Assembly (NCBI GenBank): GCA_019638675.1
Contig: JAHBTE010000001.1
Location: 528,605-592,604 of the forward strand
From: Fimbriimonadaceae bacterium
GTDB lineage: Bacteria > Armatimonadota > Fimbriimonadia > Fimbriimonadales > Fimbriimonadaceae
Reading direction: 5' to 3'
Length of the DNA stretch: 64,000 bases
A program made the position numbers and the translations under genes. Each line of letters opens with the position of its first letter. Position 1 is the first letter of the stretch. Below are positions 7,811 through 15,362 of the stretch, in pieces. The notes beneath the pieces were generated by a model that saw nothing but the letters and a program-made list of their open reading frames with translations, did not search any database and was not told where the DNA came from.

Positions 7811-8641
7811 TCATAAAAAGGGTTCATCGGAAAAATCGTTATCTATCAAATCTTGGTCTTCTATAGTTGCTCTCCATAATTTCAAAAATCTCTCTCTGAA
7901 TTCATGTATTTCTTGGTACCCATTGAAATCCGTTCCGTAATTCTTGAACAACCGGAATAAGCAAACTTCGGGGCCATCGTGAGCATGCAACAATTCATGT
8001 CCCGCAGATAAATCGCCCTGTTCAGCAAAAAATACTGCGGCGCGATAATATGCAGGTAGCAAAGCTAACTGAGCTTCGTTGCTCAAATAGGTGAAGTAAT
8101 CGCGCGTGACAAACAAGTATTCGGGCGAATAAAAGCTCGTTTTCAAAGTCGGGAAATACTTCAAGGTATGAGTGTAATCAGGCCCCCAATCTTCTGGAAT
8201 TCCGGCGATCTGATCTGGAGTGGCTAGCGGATACTTGGTCGGTAAGCGTACTTCTACCTTCCTACCCTCACTATCGAAGTCAATCTGAACTCTCCAACAC
8301 TCTGCTGGGTCAACTAAATCTCCGAGCCGATCGGGCCATTCGATCAAACACAGGTGGTCCTCAAAATACTCTTCCAATCCAATGCCTGCTGCTCCGGCTA
8401 ATCGGTACAAATCGGCATGAAGAACTGGCACCCTTGTTGGATAAACCTGCATCAAGGTAAAGCTAGGTGAGCGTACGGCTCCTTCCCAATTCAGAGCCTC
8501 CAGAACTCCGCGAACAAGCGTGGTTTTTCCGGCTCCGAGTTCTCCACTGAGTAAAACAATATCCCCGGCCTTCCAGTTGCGAGCAAGCTCGCTCCCTAGT
8601 TCGCGCATCTCCTTTTCACTTCTTACCGAATACTCAGCCAT
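7811..8641 (-). CDS. tsaE: tRNA threonylcarbamoyladenosine biosynthesis ATPase TsaE with C-terminal extension
   Basis: Residues 1-140 form a standard TsaE: P-loop G-E-L-G-A-G-K-T-T at 33-41, S-P-S-F-T-L-M, H-A-D-L-Y-R-L and L-I-E-W-P-D-R-L motifs. TsaE energises the TsaB-TsaD complex that makes t6A on ANN-decoding tRNAs. Typical TsaE proteins are about 150 aa; this one runs on for about 130 more (FYSPEYLFVTRDYFTYLSNE...), rich in aromatic and acidic residues, with an AGHELLHAHDG segment. I do not recognise the extension. It shares one open frame with TsaE, so it is a true fusion or extension. The tsaB/tsaD partners are not nearby; the upstream gene is flagellin, behind a terminator. Confidence 0.88.
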   Translation of the reverse strand: MAEYSVRSEKEMRELGSELARNWKAGDIVLLSGELGAGKTTLVRGVLEALNWEGAVRSPSFTLMQVYPTRVPVLHADLYRLAGAAGIGLEEYFEDHLCLIEWPDRLGDLVDPAECWRVQIDFDSEGRKVEVRLPTKYPLATPDQIAGIPEDWGPDYTHTLKYFPTLKTSFYSPEYLFVTRDYFTYLSNEAQLALLPAYYRAAVFFAEQGDLSAGHELLHAHDGPEVCLFRLFKNYGTDFNGYQEIHEFRERFLKLWRATIEDQDLIDNDFSDEPFL

Positions 8642-8692
8642 TTGACCCTAAAACTAACCGGATGGTCGAACTTCATGGCGACCAAAACAAAT

Positions 8693-8728
8693 AAAGACTA
8701 CCCGGGTGGAGTTTCCCGGGCGGTCTTT
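8693..8728 (-). terminator. Rho-independent terminator of flagellin
   Basis: AAAGAC-TA-CCCGGG, an 8-nt loop and CCCGGG-CG-GTCTTT form a GC-rich hairpin; on the minus strand it is followed by TTTATTTGTTTT. It lies 34 bp beyond the flagellin stop and separates it from tsaE. Confidence 0.8.
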
Positions 8729-8762
8729 TCACGTTATAAGGTTTTTTGAATTTCACTTCATC

Positions 8763-10202
8763 TTATCCACGAAGCAGGCTCAATACGCCTTGCGGGGCTT
8801 GGTTAGCTTGGGCAAGAACGCTCAAACCGCTTTGTTGAAGAATCTGCAACTTGGTGTAGTTGGTCATTTCTTCAGCGATGTCTACGTCGCGGATTGAAGA
8901 TTCGGTAGCAACCAGGTTTTCCTTAGCGATACCGAGAGATCGGACATTGCTTTCCAGTACGTTTCGCATGAACGAACCGATTTCCCCTCGCTTTCGGCTG
9001 AGTTCGCTGATCGCTGATTCCATTTTTGTGATCGCATTGTTCACACCGTTTGCGGTGGTGAGATCAAGATTATCGATACCGAGAGCGCTGCTCAAGAAGC
9101 TACCGATGCTCAGAGTGGTTCGCTGTCCAGCGTTGCCGCCGGTTTGGAACTGAGCCGATCCCACGATGACGTGGCCCGCACCGGTGAGGTTAGCAATCCC
9201 CGCCGCTGGTTGCAAGGTGATGACGTTGCCGTCGGTGTCAGTCAGAGTTAAGCCATCGTGACCCATCATGCCGCCGTTCATCGTGACGGTTTGACCGCCA
9301 ATCGTGACATCAGCAATTGCGTTGGTTGGTGGTACCGCAGGGCCATAAATATTGGCTGCTGTGTGAAGAACGCCGGAGTCAGAGACTCGGAAGTCGCCTT
9401 TGGTACCGTAAGTGGTGCTAGAGAGCTTGATTGAGCCTGTGGTTCCGTTGTGAACCGCTTCTGCAACTACGCCAGTAAATGCGCTTGCTTCATTGATTTT
9501 TGCGATAACTTGTCCCCATGTGTCAGTTGCGCTGACTTGGAAAGTGGTGCCGTTGATCGAAAATTGTCCAGCTGCCGCGCCGACTGCCGCGTTGAGATAT
9601 GCGTTCACGTCAGCAGATGCCACTGTTCGGTTTCCGGTAACGGTAGCAAGAGTTGCCGCTTGGGTGATGTTGATGTCAATTGCGCCAGTTTGGGTAACAG
9701 ATTGTCCACCAAACACACCGCTGAGGCTGATGTTTTTAACGTTTGCCAGGTTGACAACGCTGGCGTTGACCCCACTGGAACCATCAAGAAGTCGTTTGCG
9801 ACCAAATTGGGTTTCGGTTGCAATTCGGTTGATAGAATTGACCATCAAATTCCACTGGTTTTGGTTCGCTTGAATTTGGTTTGCATCAAGCAGAGCCGTG
9901 TTACCACTAGCAACTGCGAGCTGTCGTCCTTCTCGGAGAAGGCGAGCGATTTCTTCTAATGAACCTTCTGCCGTTTTTGCGTAGTTCATTGCGTCTTGGT
10001 TGTTTTGAATCGCTTGGGTTACGCCGGTGATTTGGGCGCGGAAGTTTTCGCTGACGATCAAGCCAGCTGGATCATCGGCAGCACTATTGATGCGCAGACC
10101 TGTTGAAAGTCGTGTGATGCTTTTGGAGAACGATGCTCCGGTCATGCCCAAGTTTCGAAGGGCGTTCATTGCTGCGACGTTTGAGTTAATGCGAAAAGAC
10201 AT
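8763..10202 (-). CDS. Flagellin
   Basis: A 479-aa flagellin with the conserved N-terminal D0/D1 helices (F-R-I-N-S-N, L-S-T-G-L-R-I-N-S-A-A-D-D-P-A-G) and C-terminal D1/D0 (R-D-V-D-I-A-E-E-M through Q-A-N-Q-A-P-Q-G-V-L-S-L-L-R-G). The variable middle (about 160-380) is Thr/Gly/Ala-rich and would be surface exposed. It polymerises into the filament after export by the flagellar type III apparatus. An upstream in-frame start at 10247 is rejected: the ATG at 10200-10202 begins directly with the D0 helix and has a GGAGG site 9 nt upstream. A leader of about 110 nt follows a TATACT -10. A flagellar-type sigma factor is encoded at about 62 kb. Confidence 0.95.
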   Translation of the reverse strand: MSFRINSNVAAMNALRNLGMTGASFSKSITRLSTGLRINSAADDPAGLIVSENFRAQITGVTQAIQNNQDAMNYAKTAEGSLEEIARLLREGRQLAVASGNTALLDANQIQANQNQWNLMVNSINRIATETQFGRKRLLDGSSGVNASVVNLANVKNISLSGVFGGQSVTQTGAIDINITQAATLATVTGNRTVASADVNAYLNAAVGAAAGQFSINGTTFQVSATDTWGQVIAKINEASAFTGVVAEAVHNGTTGSIKLSSTTYGTKGDFRVSDSGVLHTAANIYGPAVPPTNAIADVTIGGQTVTMNGGMMGHDGLTLTDTDGNVITLQPAAGIANLTGAGHVIVGSAQFQTGGNAGQRTTLSIGSFLSSALGIDNLDLTTANGVNNAITKMESAISELSRKRGEIGSFMRNVLESNVRSLGIAKENLVATESSIRDVDIAEEMTNYTKLQILQQSGLSVLAQANQAPQGVLSLLRG

Positions 10203-10316
10203 TTGTGTTTTCCTCCGTGAGTCCTCCTGAGCAAGAACCAACTCCATTCGGTTCCTTTTGTGTGTCCAGGTGGATCAACAAACGTCTTGTTCCCTGTTAG
10301 AATTACTTGTTAACCT

Positions 10317-10349
10317 AGTATAATTACCAGTATTCAGTGTTTTTACCAG
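10317..10349 (-). promoter_or_regulatory. Flagellin promoter with repeated TACCAG sites
   Basis: On the minus strand TATACT (10317-10322) is the best -10. Just upstream lie two copies of CTGGTA (10325-10330 and 10344-10349), the first inside ATACTGGTA. The same 9-mer occurs upstream of the sigma-factor operon at 61535-61543. A canonical sigma-28 promoter (TAAA-N15-GCCGATAA) is not seen. Confidence 0.35.
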
Positions 10350-10447
10350 GATTTTTTGAACCTAGCAAAAATACTTTGGTGAATTTTCTAATTTTGAGAG
10401 CGATTTTTTGTGCTTCTTGTTTAAAGCGTTTTGAGGCCAGCCAGTGC

Positions 10448-10474
10448 CCCTACCTTTGAAGATCAAAGGTAGGG
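10448..10474. repeat. 11-bp inverted repeat over a stop codon
   Basis: CCCTACCTTTG and CAAAGGTAGGG with a 5-nt loop cover the last codons and stop of the 408-aa secreted protein gene. No T-run follows on either strand, so it is not a standard terminator; it could protect an mRNA 3' end. Confidence 0.4.
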
Positions 10475-11676
10475 ATCGCGACGAATTTTGGGAGAGGCAT
10501 ACTGCTGACTGGAATCCAGTCGTAGGTCGGCAACGTTTGACCGCCCCGCATAACAATGCCGTTATTTGAGGTCAACGCATCACGTGAGTTGGAATCATAA
10601 GTTGTGCGAATCGCTTGGATTCCCCAGAGTGTCGCAGGAACTACCTCACCTGGTTCACTTGCCGCGTTTGAATTACGGTCGTGCCAAACGGATATGCCTG
10701 CTAGCTCTCGCCCGCTGAGTTGATTGTCCCCATTGTCGTCTAAAGTTTGCAGAGCAGCATAGCCATCTCGAAATAACATCCACCAAGTGGCATTTCCAAA
10801 TAGTTGTCGACCTGAAGTGATCTTTCCTGTAAGTTTGGGATCCCACACAAGCCAAGCAGCGTTTGGTTTAATCCAAGGCCATTCTTTAACCTGCCTATCA
10901 CCAGACAAATCGAACTTTGCCCGTGCGGATGCGTTGACAAGACTACTGAGCGGGAGAGATTGGTGAATCGGAAAAAGTATGGGAGTTACCGCAGAAGATC
11001 GCTTTTTGCTCCGCGCAATTGCATCTTGAATCTTCTTTTTTTCTCCAGGTTGATATTCTCCAACTTTGCCAACTTCGATCATGCGAATGATGGATTCACC
11101 TGCTTCTTGGCAGAGCCATTGTGATTCGATTCCCCAGAATACGAAGTCATCTCTTTTGAAATCAGATTTCAATCCTATTGAGAAGCACTTTCTGTATGCT
11201 GCCAAAGCTCCAGTAAGATAGTCCTCTTTTGTTACAAGAGTTTTCCCCCAGAACCGCATGGGATCATCAAAACTCATCCATCGCGCTGATTCTTCAAGAG
11301 TAAAGGCTCCGCCCAACCAAGCCAAGCCATTCGATGGCGTATATGCTGTGACTAAATTGTAATGGGAAAGAGCTAACCTTAAATGCTCAATAGATGTATC
11401 GGAGGGGCGGGCAGTTCTAGACTGTTTTACAGATTCATAAGAAGGCATCTTGTCGTCATACATTCCAATCGTATCGGACTTACTCGCATAGCTATAACCA
11501 TAAACTCTGGCAAGCGTCAGGTGAGTTTCCCAGTCTTCAGGGTTATCTTTTAGTTTTGCACTCAAGTTTTCAATAACTCGCCGAGTCGGTACCTCTTCTG
11601 GCATCACCCACATAGCTTGAACTGCACAAAATACGACAAGGGCAAATGCGGTGAGACACAGGCGAGCGAACTTCAT
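10450..11676 (-). CDS. Secreted protein with TPR-like region and EF-hand pair (paralogue 2)
   Basis: A 408-aa protein with a signal peptide (about 1-21). The middle is helical with a tetratricopeptide-like feel (LKDNPEDWETHLTLARVYGYSYA; ALAAYRKCFSIGL). Near the C terminus, D-D-N-G-D-N-Q-L-S-G-R-E is a textbook 12-residue EF-hand loop, followed by a second loop starting at D-R-N-S-N. This GYAALQTLDDNGD...ISVWHDRNSN arrangement recalls the calcium-binding segments of large RTX-like and dockerin-like secreted proteins. It is a close paralogue of the gene immediately upstream (about half the residues identical by eye, especially the last 150). Function unknown; calcium binding is inferred from the loop residues. 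Confidence 0.65.
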   Translation of the reverse strand: MKFARLCLTAFALVVFCAVQAMWVMPEEVPTRRVIENLSAKLKDNPEDWETHLTLARVYGYSYASKSDTIGMYDDKMPSYESVKQSRTARPSDTSIEHLRLALSHYNLVTAYTPSNGLAWLGGAFTLEESARWMSFDDPMRFWGKTLVTKEDYLTGALAAYRKCFSIGLKSDFKRDDFVFWGIESQWLCQEAGESIIRMIEVGKVGEYQPGEKKKIQDAIARSKKRSSAVTPILFPIHQSLPLSSLVNASARAKFDLSGDRQVKEWPWIKPNAAWLVWDPKLTGKITSGRQLFGNATWWMLFRDGYAALQTLDDNGDNQLSGRELAGISVWHDRNSNAASEPGEVVPATLWGIQAIRTTYDSNSRDALTSNNGIVMRGGQTLPTYDWIPVSSMPLPKFVAIPTFDLQR

Positions 11677-11716
11677 ATCTTAAAGAACGATCCAGCTTCC
11701 CCGTAAGTGCAATCTT

Positions 11717-12928
11717 CTACAAATTCTGTTTGAAAAAATCGGCCAGCGGATTGTGCGTATGGCTCACAGGAATCCAGTCGTAGCTTGGCAAAGTCTGACC
11801 ATCCCGCATAATTATTCCAATCTTTGAGGTCAGCGCGTCGCGCGATTTGTAATCATAAGTTGTGCGAATTGCTTGAATTCCCCACAAATTCGCAGGAACC
11901 ACTTCGCCTGGATCACTGACCGCGTTTGAGTTGCGGTCGTGCCAAACGGATATGCCTGCTAGCTCTCGTCCTTGAAGCCAATGATCGCCGTTGTCATCTA
12001 ATGCCGACAAGGCTGAGTAACCGTGGTCAAAAAACATCCACCACGTCGAATTCCCAAACAACTGCCGCCCAGAGGCGACTTTCCCCGTTAACTTGGGATC
12101 CCAAACAAGCCAAGCCGCTTGGTTGGTGATCCAGGGCCAACTCCGTTTTTGCTGATCGCCCACCAAATCGAATTTCGCCCGCGCAGATTGGTTGATAAGA
12201 GAGTTCAGAGGTAATGGTCGGTGAATAGGGAAAAGTATCGGTGTGATCGCCGCCGGACGGGCATTACTTTTTTTGATCGCGGCTTCGATTTTTGCCTTTT
12301 CCCCAACGATGAACTTGCCGAACTTTTCTTTTTCTACAAGACGGATAATTGCTTCGCCCGATTCCTTACTGAGCCATTGCGATTCAATACCGTGCATCAC
12401 ATGATCTTTGAATTTGAAATCTGAATTCAGGCCGATATTAAAACATTTGCGGTAAGCGTTCAGTGCCGCAGTCTGAAAATCTTTTTGTGTAGTCAATTTT
12501 TGCGTGCCGAACTTCAACGTGCCATTTTGGGCCGTCCAGCGAGAGGCTTGTTCCAGCACATAACCAGATCCTAGCCAAGCCAAACCTTCATTCGGCTGGC
12601 TCAGAGTCACTTCACTGTAATAAGCCAAAGACTTTCTCAAATGCATCAGCGAGGTTGCAGATGGCGTTTTTTGAACATGAGGTTGAACCGTATCATAACC
12701 TGGCAATTCTTCGCCGAACAAACCGACTGTCTTCGATTGACTTGCATACGCATAGCTGTGAATGCGTGCCAGAGTCAGCTTGGTTTTCCAACCGCCCGAT
12801 TCCGCCTTCTTTTCAAGATTCTTGATGGCTCGATCAAGCGGCACCTGTTCCGGCATTGCCCATCTTGCCTGCGAAACGCAAGTACCAAGAAGAGCAGCTA
12901 TTAACAAGGTCAACCGAGACAGCTTCAT
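11717..12928 (-). CDS. Secreted protein with TPR-like region and EF-hand pair (paralogue 1)
   Basis: A 403-aa protein of the same architecture as its downstream neighbour: signal peptide, helical repeat-like region, then L-F-G-N-S-T-W-W-M-F and an EF-hand loop D-D-N-G-D-H-W-L-Q-G-R-E, then a second loop D-R-N-S-N-A-V-S-D-P-G-E. In its first loop the position-7 and -9 residues are Trp and Gln, so calcium affinity may differ from the paralogue. Only 40 bp separate the two genes, indicating tandem duplication and probable cotranscription. Divergence is greatest at the N terminus and extreme C terminus (this copy ends NPLADFFKQNL). Function unknown. Confidence 0.65.
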   Translation of the reverse strand: MKLSRLTLLIAALLGTCVSQARWAMPEQVPLDRAIKNLEKKAESGGWKTKLTLARIHSYAYASQSKTVGLFGEELPGYDTVQPHVQKTPSATSLMHLRKSLAYYSEVTLSQPNEGLAWLGSGYVLEQASRWTAQNGTLKFGTQKLTTQKDFQTAALNAYRKCFNIGLNSDFKFKDHVMHGIESQWLSKESGEAIIRLVEKEKFGKFIVGEKAKIEAAIKKSNARPAAITPILFPIHRPLPLNSLINQSARAKFDLVGDQQKRSWPWITNQAAWLVWDPKLTGKVASGRQLFGNSTWWMFFDHGYSALSALDDNGDHWLQGRELAGISVWHDRNSNAVSDPGEVVPANLWGIQAIRTTYDYKSRDALTSKIGIIMRDGQTLPSYDWIPVSHTHNPLADFFKQNL

Positions 12929-12965
12929 ATTCTATGAAACGTGTGAGGCAGCATGATGGTGCCAG

Positions 12966-13877
12966 TCAGACCCGGATTTTTGGGATCGCCAAATTCCGAG
13001 AATTGATCCCTAGGCGATCCTCTATATGCTTCAGCAGTTCAGAGCAATCACCTTTTTCAAGCGGCAATCGAACATCAGAACGAGCAATCACCCCCCATTC
13101 GGAAAGAGATGCTTTGTTTAATGCAGGTTGTGGCCCGCGTCTGATTTCGCTGAGAACATCTACCAGAACCTTAAACTTGACTTCCGCTTTTTCCGAATCT
13201 TCGTGCCACTGCTGATAAATGCGGACTAACCAATGGGGAACCAGATTGGCGGCCCCGCTAATGGAGCCGTTCCAGCCTGCCTCCAGGCTCTGCAACAACA
13301 ATGTTTCGTCGCCAACGAGTAAAACTTTTCCGACCGCCGCTTTGCGATAAGCCGAGAGATTAGCCACTTCGCCACTACTATCCTTGAAACCCAAAACATT
13401 CGGATGCTGGGCGAGCTCAGCCACAAAATCCGGGGACATCGTGAACCCGGAATACTTCGGGAAGTTGTAAGCAATCACCGGAATTGGCGACGAGTCCGCG
13501 ACTGCTTTCATCCAGTTCATCGTTCCGGATTCAGTTGCAACCTTAAAATATCCGGGAGGCATGAGCAGGATCCCCGCCGCTCCTGATTTCCCCGCCTGAC
13601 TGCAAAGCCAATTAGCTTCATCCAAACTCGGTGTGGCTATACCAAGAATCACGGGCAAACTCGTTAGTTGAACGGCTTCCTTAACCAAATCACGTTTTTC
13701 AACTGCACTCAGGCTTGGGCCTTCACCGTTGGTGCCAGCGACCACTACTCCTGAGCATCCACATGCCTCGAAGTACGAAAACAGCTTAGCAAGTGAAACG
13801 AAATCAATTCGCCCGTTTTCATCAAACGGCGTTACACTTGCGGGCATAATCCCTCCCCGGATTTGTGCCACTTCCAT
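12966..13877 (-). CDS. Dihydrodipicolinate synthase/N-acetylneuraminate lyase family aldolase
   Basis: A 303-aa TIM-barrel class I aldolase. The Schiff-base lysine is Lys165 in G-F-K-D-S-S-G; Tyr137 (A-Y-N-F-P) is the conserved proton relay; G-T-N-G-E-G at 48-53 is the substrate carboxylate loop (GTTGE in DapA). The family includes DapA, sialic acid lyase and KDG aldolases. With Asn replacing the second Thr of the loop and no lysine-pathway neighbours, DapA itself is not certain. I prefer the ATG at 13877 over the upstream one at 13904, because TAAAAT lies 8 nt before it and homologues begin near here. It is divergent from corC with about 60 bp between the two transcripts. Confidence 0.8.
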   Translation of the reverse strand: MEVAQIRGGIMPASVTPFDENGRIDFVSLAKLFSYFEACGCSGVVVAGTNGEGPSLSAVEKRDLVKEAVQLTSLPVILGIATPSLDEANWLCSQAGKSGAAGILLMPPGYFKVATESGTMNWMKAVADSSPIPVIAYNFPKYSGFTMSPDFVAELAQHPNVLGFKDSSGEVANLSAYRKAAVGKVLLVGDETLLLQSLEAGWNGSISGAANLVPHWLVRIYQQWHEDSEKAEVKFKVLVDVLSEIRRGPQPALNKASLSEWGVIARSDVRLPLEKGDCSELLKHIEDRLGINSRNLAIPKIRV

Positions 13878-13885
13878 TGCTCGCC

Positions 13886-13891
13886 ATTTTA
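13886..13891 (-). promoter_or_regulatory. -10 element (TAAAAT) of the aldolase gene
   Basis: TAAAAT on the minus strand, 8 nt before the ATG at 13877; no ribosome-binding site. Back to back with the corC promoter at 13921-13926. Confidence 0.5.
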
Positions 13892-13920
13892 CGCATAAAT
13901 CCAAAATTTCGATTTTCTGA

Positions 13921-13926
13921 TAAAAT
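13921..13926 (+). promoter_or_regulatory. -10 element (TAAAAT) of the corC leader
   Basis: TGATAAAAT on the plus strand, 10 nt before the leader-peptide ATG and 71 nt before the corC ATG. The transcript should begin a few nt before the leader ATG. Confidence 0.5.
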
Positions 13927-13936
13927 AACTGCGCGC

Positions 13937-14005
13937 ATGAGTGCCGACCCGCTCCCTACATGGCCCGTAAGGGCTTCCCGCTCATGGCTGAAATGCCATG
14001 AATGA
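13937..14005 (+). CDS. Candidate leader peptide (22 aa) overlapping the corC start
   Basis: ATG at 13937 opens a 22-codon frame, M-S-A-D-P-L-P-T-W-P-V-R-A-S-R-S-W-L-K-C-H-E, whose TGA (14003-14005) falls 3 nt after the corC ATG (13998-14000). It starts about 4 nt after the predicted transcription start. Three Pro codons and an early Asp recall MgtL (M-E-P-D-P-T-P-L-P), whose translation is aborted when magnesium is low. A hairpin with the corC ATG in its 3' arm (CATGGC, TGAAAT, GCCATG; 13983-14000) would be opened by a ribosome finishing the leader. Another small hairpin with a GTAA tetraloop lies at 13963-13974. That it is translated is inference from position and overlap. Confidence 0.4.
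   Translation: MSADPLPTWPVRASRSWLKCHE
13983..14000 (+). promoter_or_regulatory. Hairpin sequestering the corC start codon
   Basis: CATGGC and GCCATG (6-bp perfect stem, 6-nt loop); the right arm contains the corC ATG. It overlaps the end of the leader reading frame, so ribosome position on the leader decides whether it forms. Confidence 0.4.
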
Positions 14006-15302
14006 CCTAGTTTTCACCTTAATTGGGCTGGTACTTGTCCTCTTATCAGGATTTTTTGTTGCCGCCGAATACGCAATGGTCTCGGCTCGGCCGAGCAAAC
14101 TTGAAGCCGCTGCAAAAAAAGGAAGTGCTTGGGATCGCCTTGCGGTTGCCGCTGTTCAACAACAAACAAGCTACGTCGCCGGAATCCAGGTCTGGATTAC
14201 CTTGCTCGGTATCGGAATGGGTGCGGTTCTGGAACCCTGGCTTTCAGAAAAACTAGGATTACTATTCCCGAAATCCGTTCCTGAGTTCGTCGTCAGCATT
14301 ATCTCGGTTCTCATCGTGGCTTTCCCGCTCGTGGTTCTAGGTGAATTGGTGCCGAAATATCTGGCATTACAGTTCCCCGAGAAAGTCTTACGTCTCACGA
14401 TTGCTCCCCTCCGTTTGCTGACCCTGCTGATCAAGCCGATCAGTTTCATGCTTCAAAAGGTCGGACAATTTGTACTGAAGCTACTCCGCATCCCCGCCGA
14501 CGAAGGCGGCCCGGCAATTTCTCGCGAAGAGCTTTATTATATGATTCGCTCCGGTGAAGAAGGTGGAGGTCTGCACGAAGATCACGCCGACTACATCACC
14601 AAAACCCTGCGGCTTGACGAACTCGACGCAGAAGATGCCATGCTCCACCGACTCGACATCAAGTGGATTGATGTTGATACTCACCCAGACCAACTCATTG
14701 CGAAAATAGCAGAAATTCCGCACAGCCGAATCCCGGTTTGCCGTGGAGATATTGATGATGTTGTGGGAATCGCCTATCTACACGACATCGTGTGCAATAT
14801 GGGCAAGCCAGACTTTAATCTCGCTGACGTCGCCCGCCAACCTGTTTACGTTCCGGAATCACTCACTCTCAATCGTTTAATTGAGATCATGCGCGACACC
14901 AAGTCGCAGATTGCAATCGTGCAAGACGAGTACGGCGGAACTCAAGGTTTGGTGACGTTGGAAGACGTGATCGAAGAAGTCTTCGGCGACATGGAGGACA
15001 GCATCGAAAGTGAACGCGCTCCGATTGAACGCACTAGCCCCGGTCGCATTAGCCTTCGTCCAGATGTTCGATACGACGAACTCCTAGAATTTCTGGAAAT
15101 TGAACCGGACGAAGAAGATGAGTTCACCACCCAAACCCTTGCCGGAATCGTCGTCGAAAAACTTGGACGAACCGCAGGGCTGGGAGACGCGATAGAATTG
15201 CCAATCGGTAAGTTCCGCGTAGAGCAAGCCGCTCAGCGGCGAATCACGAGGATTGGTTTTTATCCTCGTCGCCGACCGAAGGCCGAAGAAACGGCTTCTT
15301 AA
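13998..15302 (+). CDS. HlyC/CorC family membrane protein (CNNM-CBS-CorC_HlyC)
   Basis: A 434-aa integral membrane protein: DUF21/CNNM transmembrane domain (about 1-190, beginning with the LSGFFVAAEYAMV helix), a CBS pair (about 205-330, including Q-D-E-Y-G-G-T-Q-G-L-V-T-L-E-D-V) and a CorC_HlyC domain (about 345-425). Members of this family are linked to magnesium and cobalt efflux or Mg2+ homeostasis at the inner membrane. Its start codon is overlapped by a short upstream reading frame and lies in a hairpin, a hint of translational control. A second, diverged paralogue is encoded at 50522-52000. The next gene, serS, begins 60 bp downstream. Confidence 0.9.
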   Translation: MNDLVFTLIGLVLVLLSGFFVAAEYAMVSARPSKLEAAAKKGSAWDRLAVAAVQQQTSYVAGIQVWITLLGIGMGAVLEPWLSEKLGLLFPKSVPEFVVSIISVLIVAFPLVVLGELVPKYLALQFPEKVLRLTIAPLRLLTLLIKPISFMLQKVGQFVLKLLRIPADEGGPAISREELYYMIRSGEEGGGLHEDHADYITKTLRLDELDAEDAMLHRLDIKWIDVDTHPDQLIAKIAEIPHSRIPVCRGDIDDVVGIAYLHDIVCNMGKPDFNLADVARQPVYVPESLTLNRLIEIMRDTKSQIAIVQDEYGGTQGLVTLEDVIEEVFGDMEDSIESERAPIERTSPGRISLRPDVRYDELLEFLEIEPDEEDEFTTQTLAGIVVEKLGRTAGLGDAIELPIGKFRVEQAAQRRITRIGFYPRRRPKAEETAS

Positions 15303-15362
15303 CATCGCTTAGGTCATCCGTAAGGGGCTGATTAGCTTCAAAAAGGTAAATTGCCCCCTACC

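Noticed and set aside
10250-10360. Sigma-28 (FliA) promoter for flagellin
   Set aside because: No TAAA-N15-GCCGATAA match; the best signal is an ordinary TATACT -10.
10448-10474. Rho-independent terminator after the 408-aa secreted protein gene
   Set aside because: The 11-bp stem is good, but no T-run follows on the minus strand; listed only as an inverted repeat.
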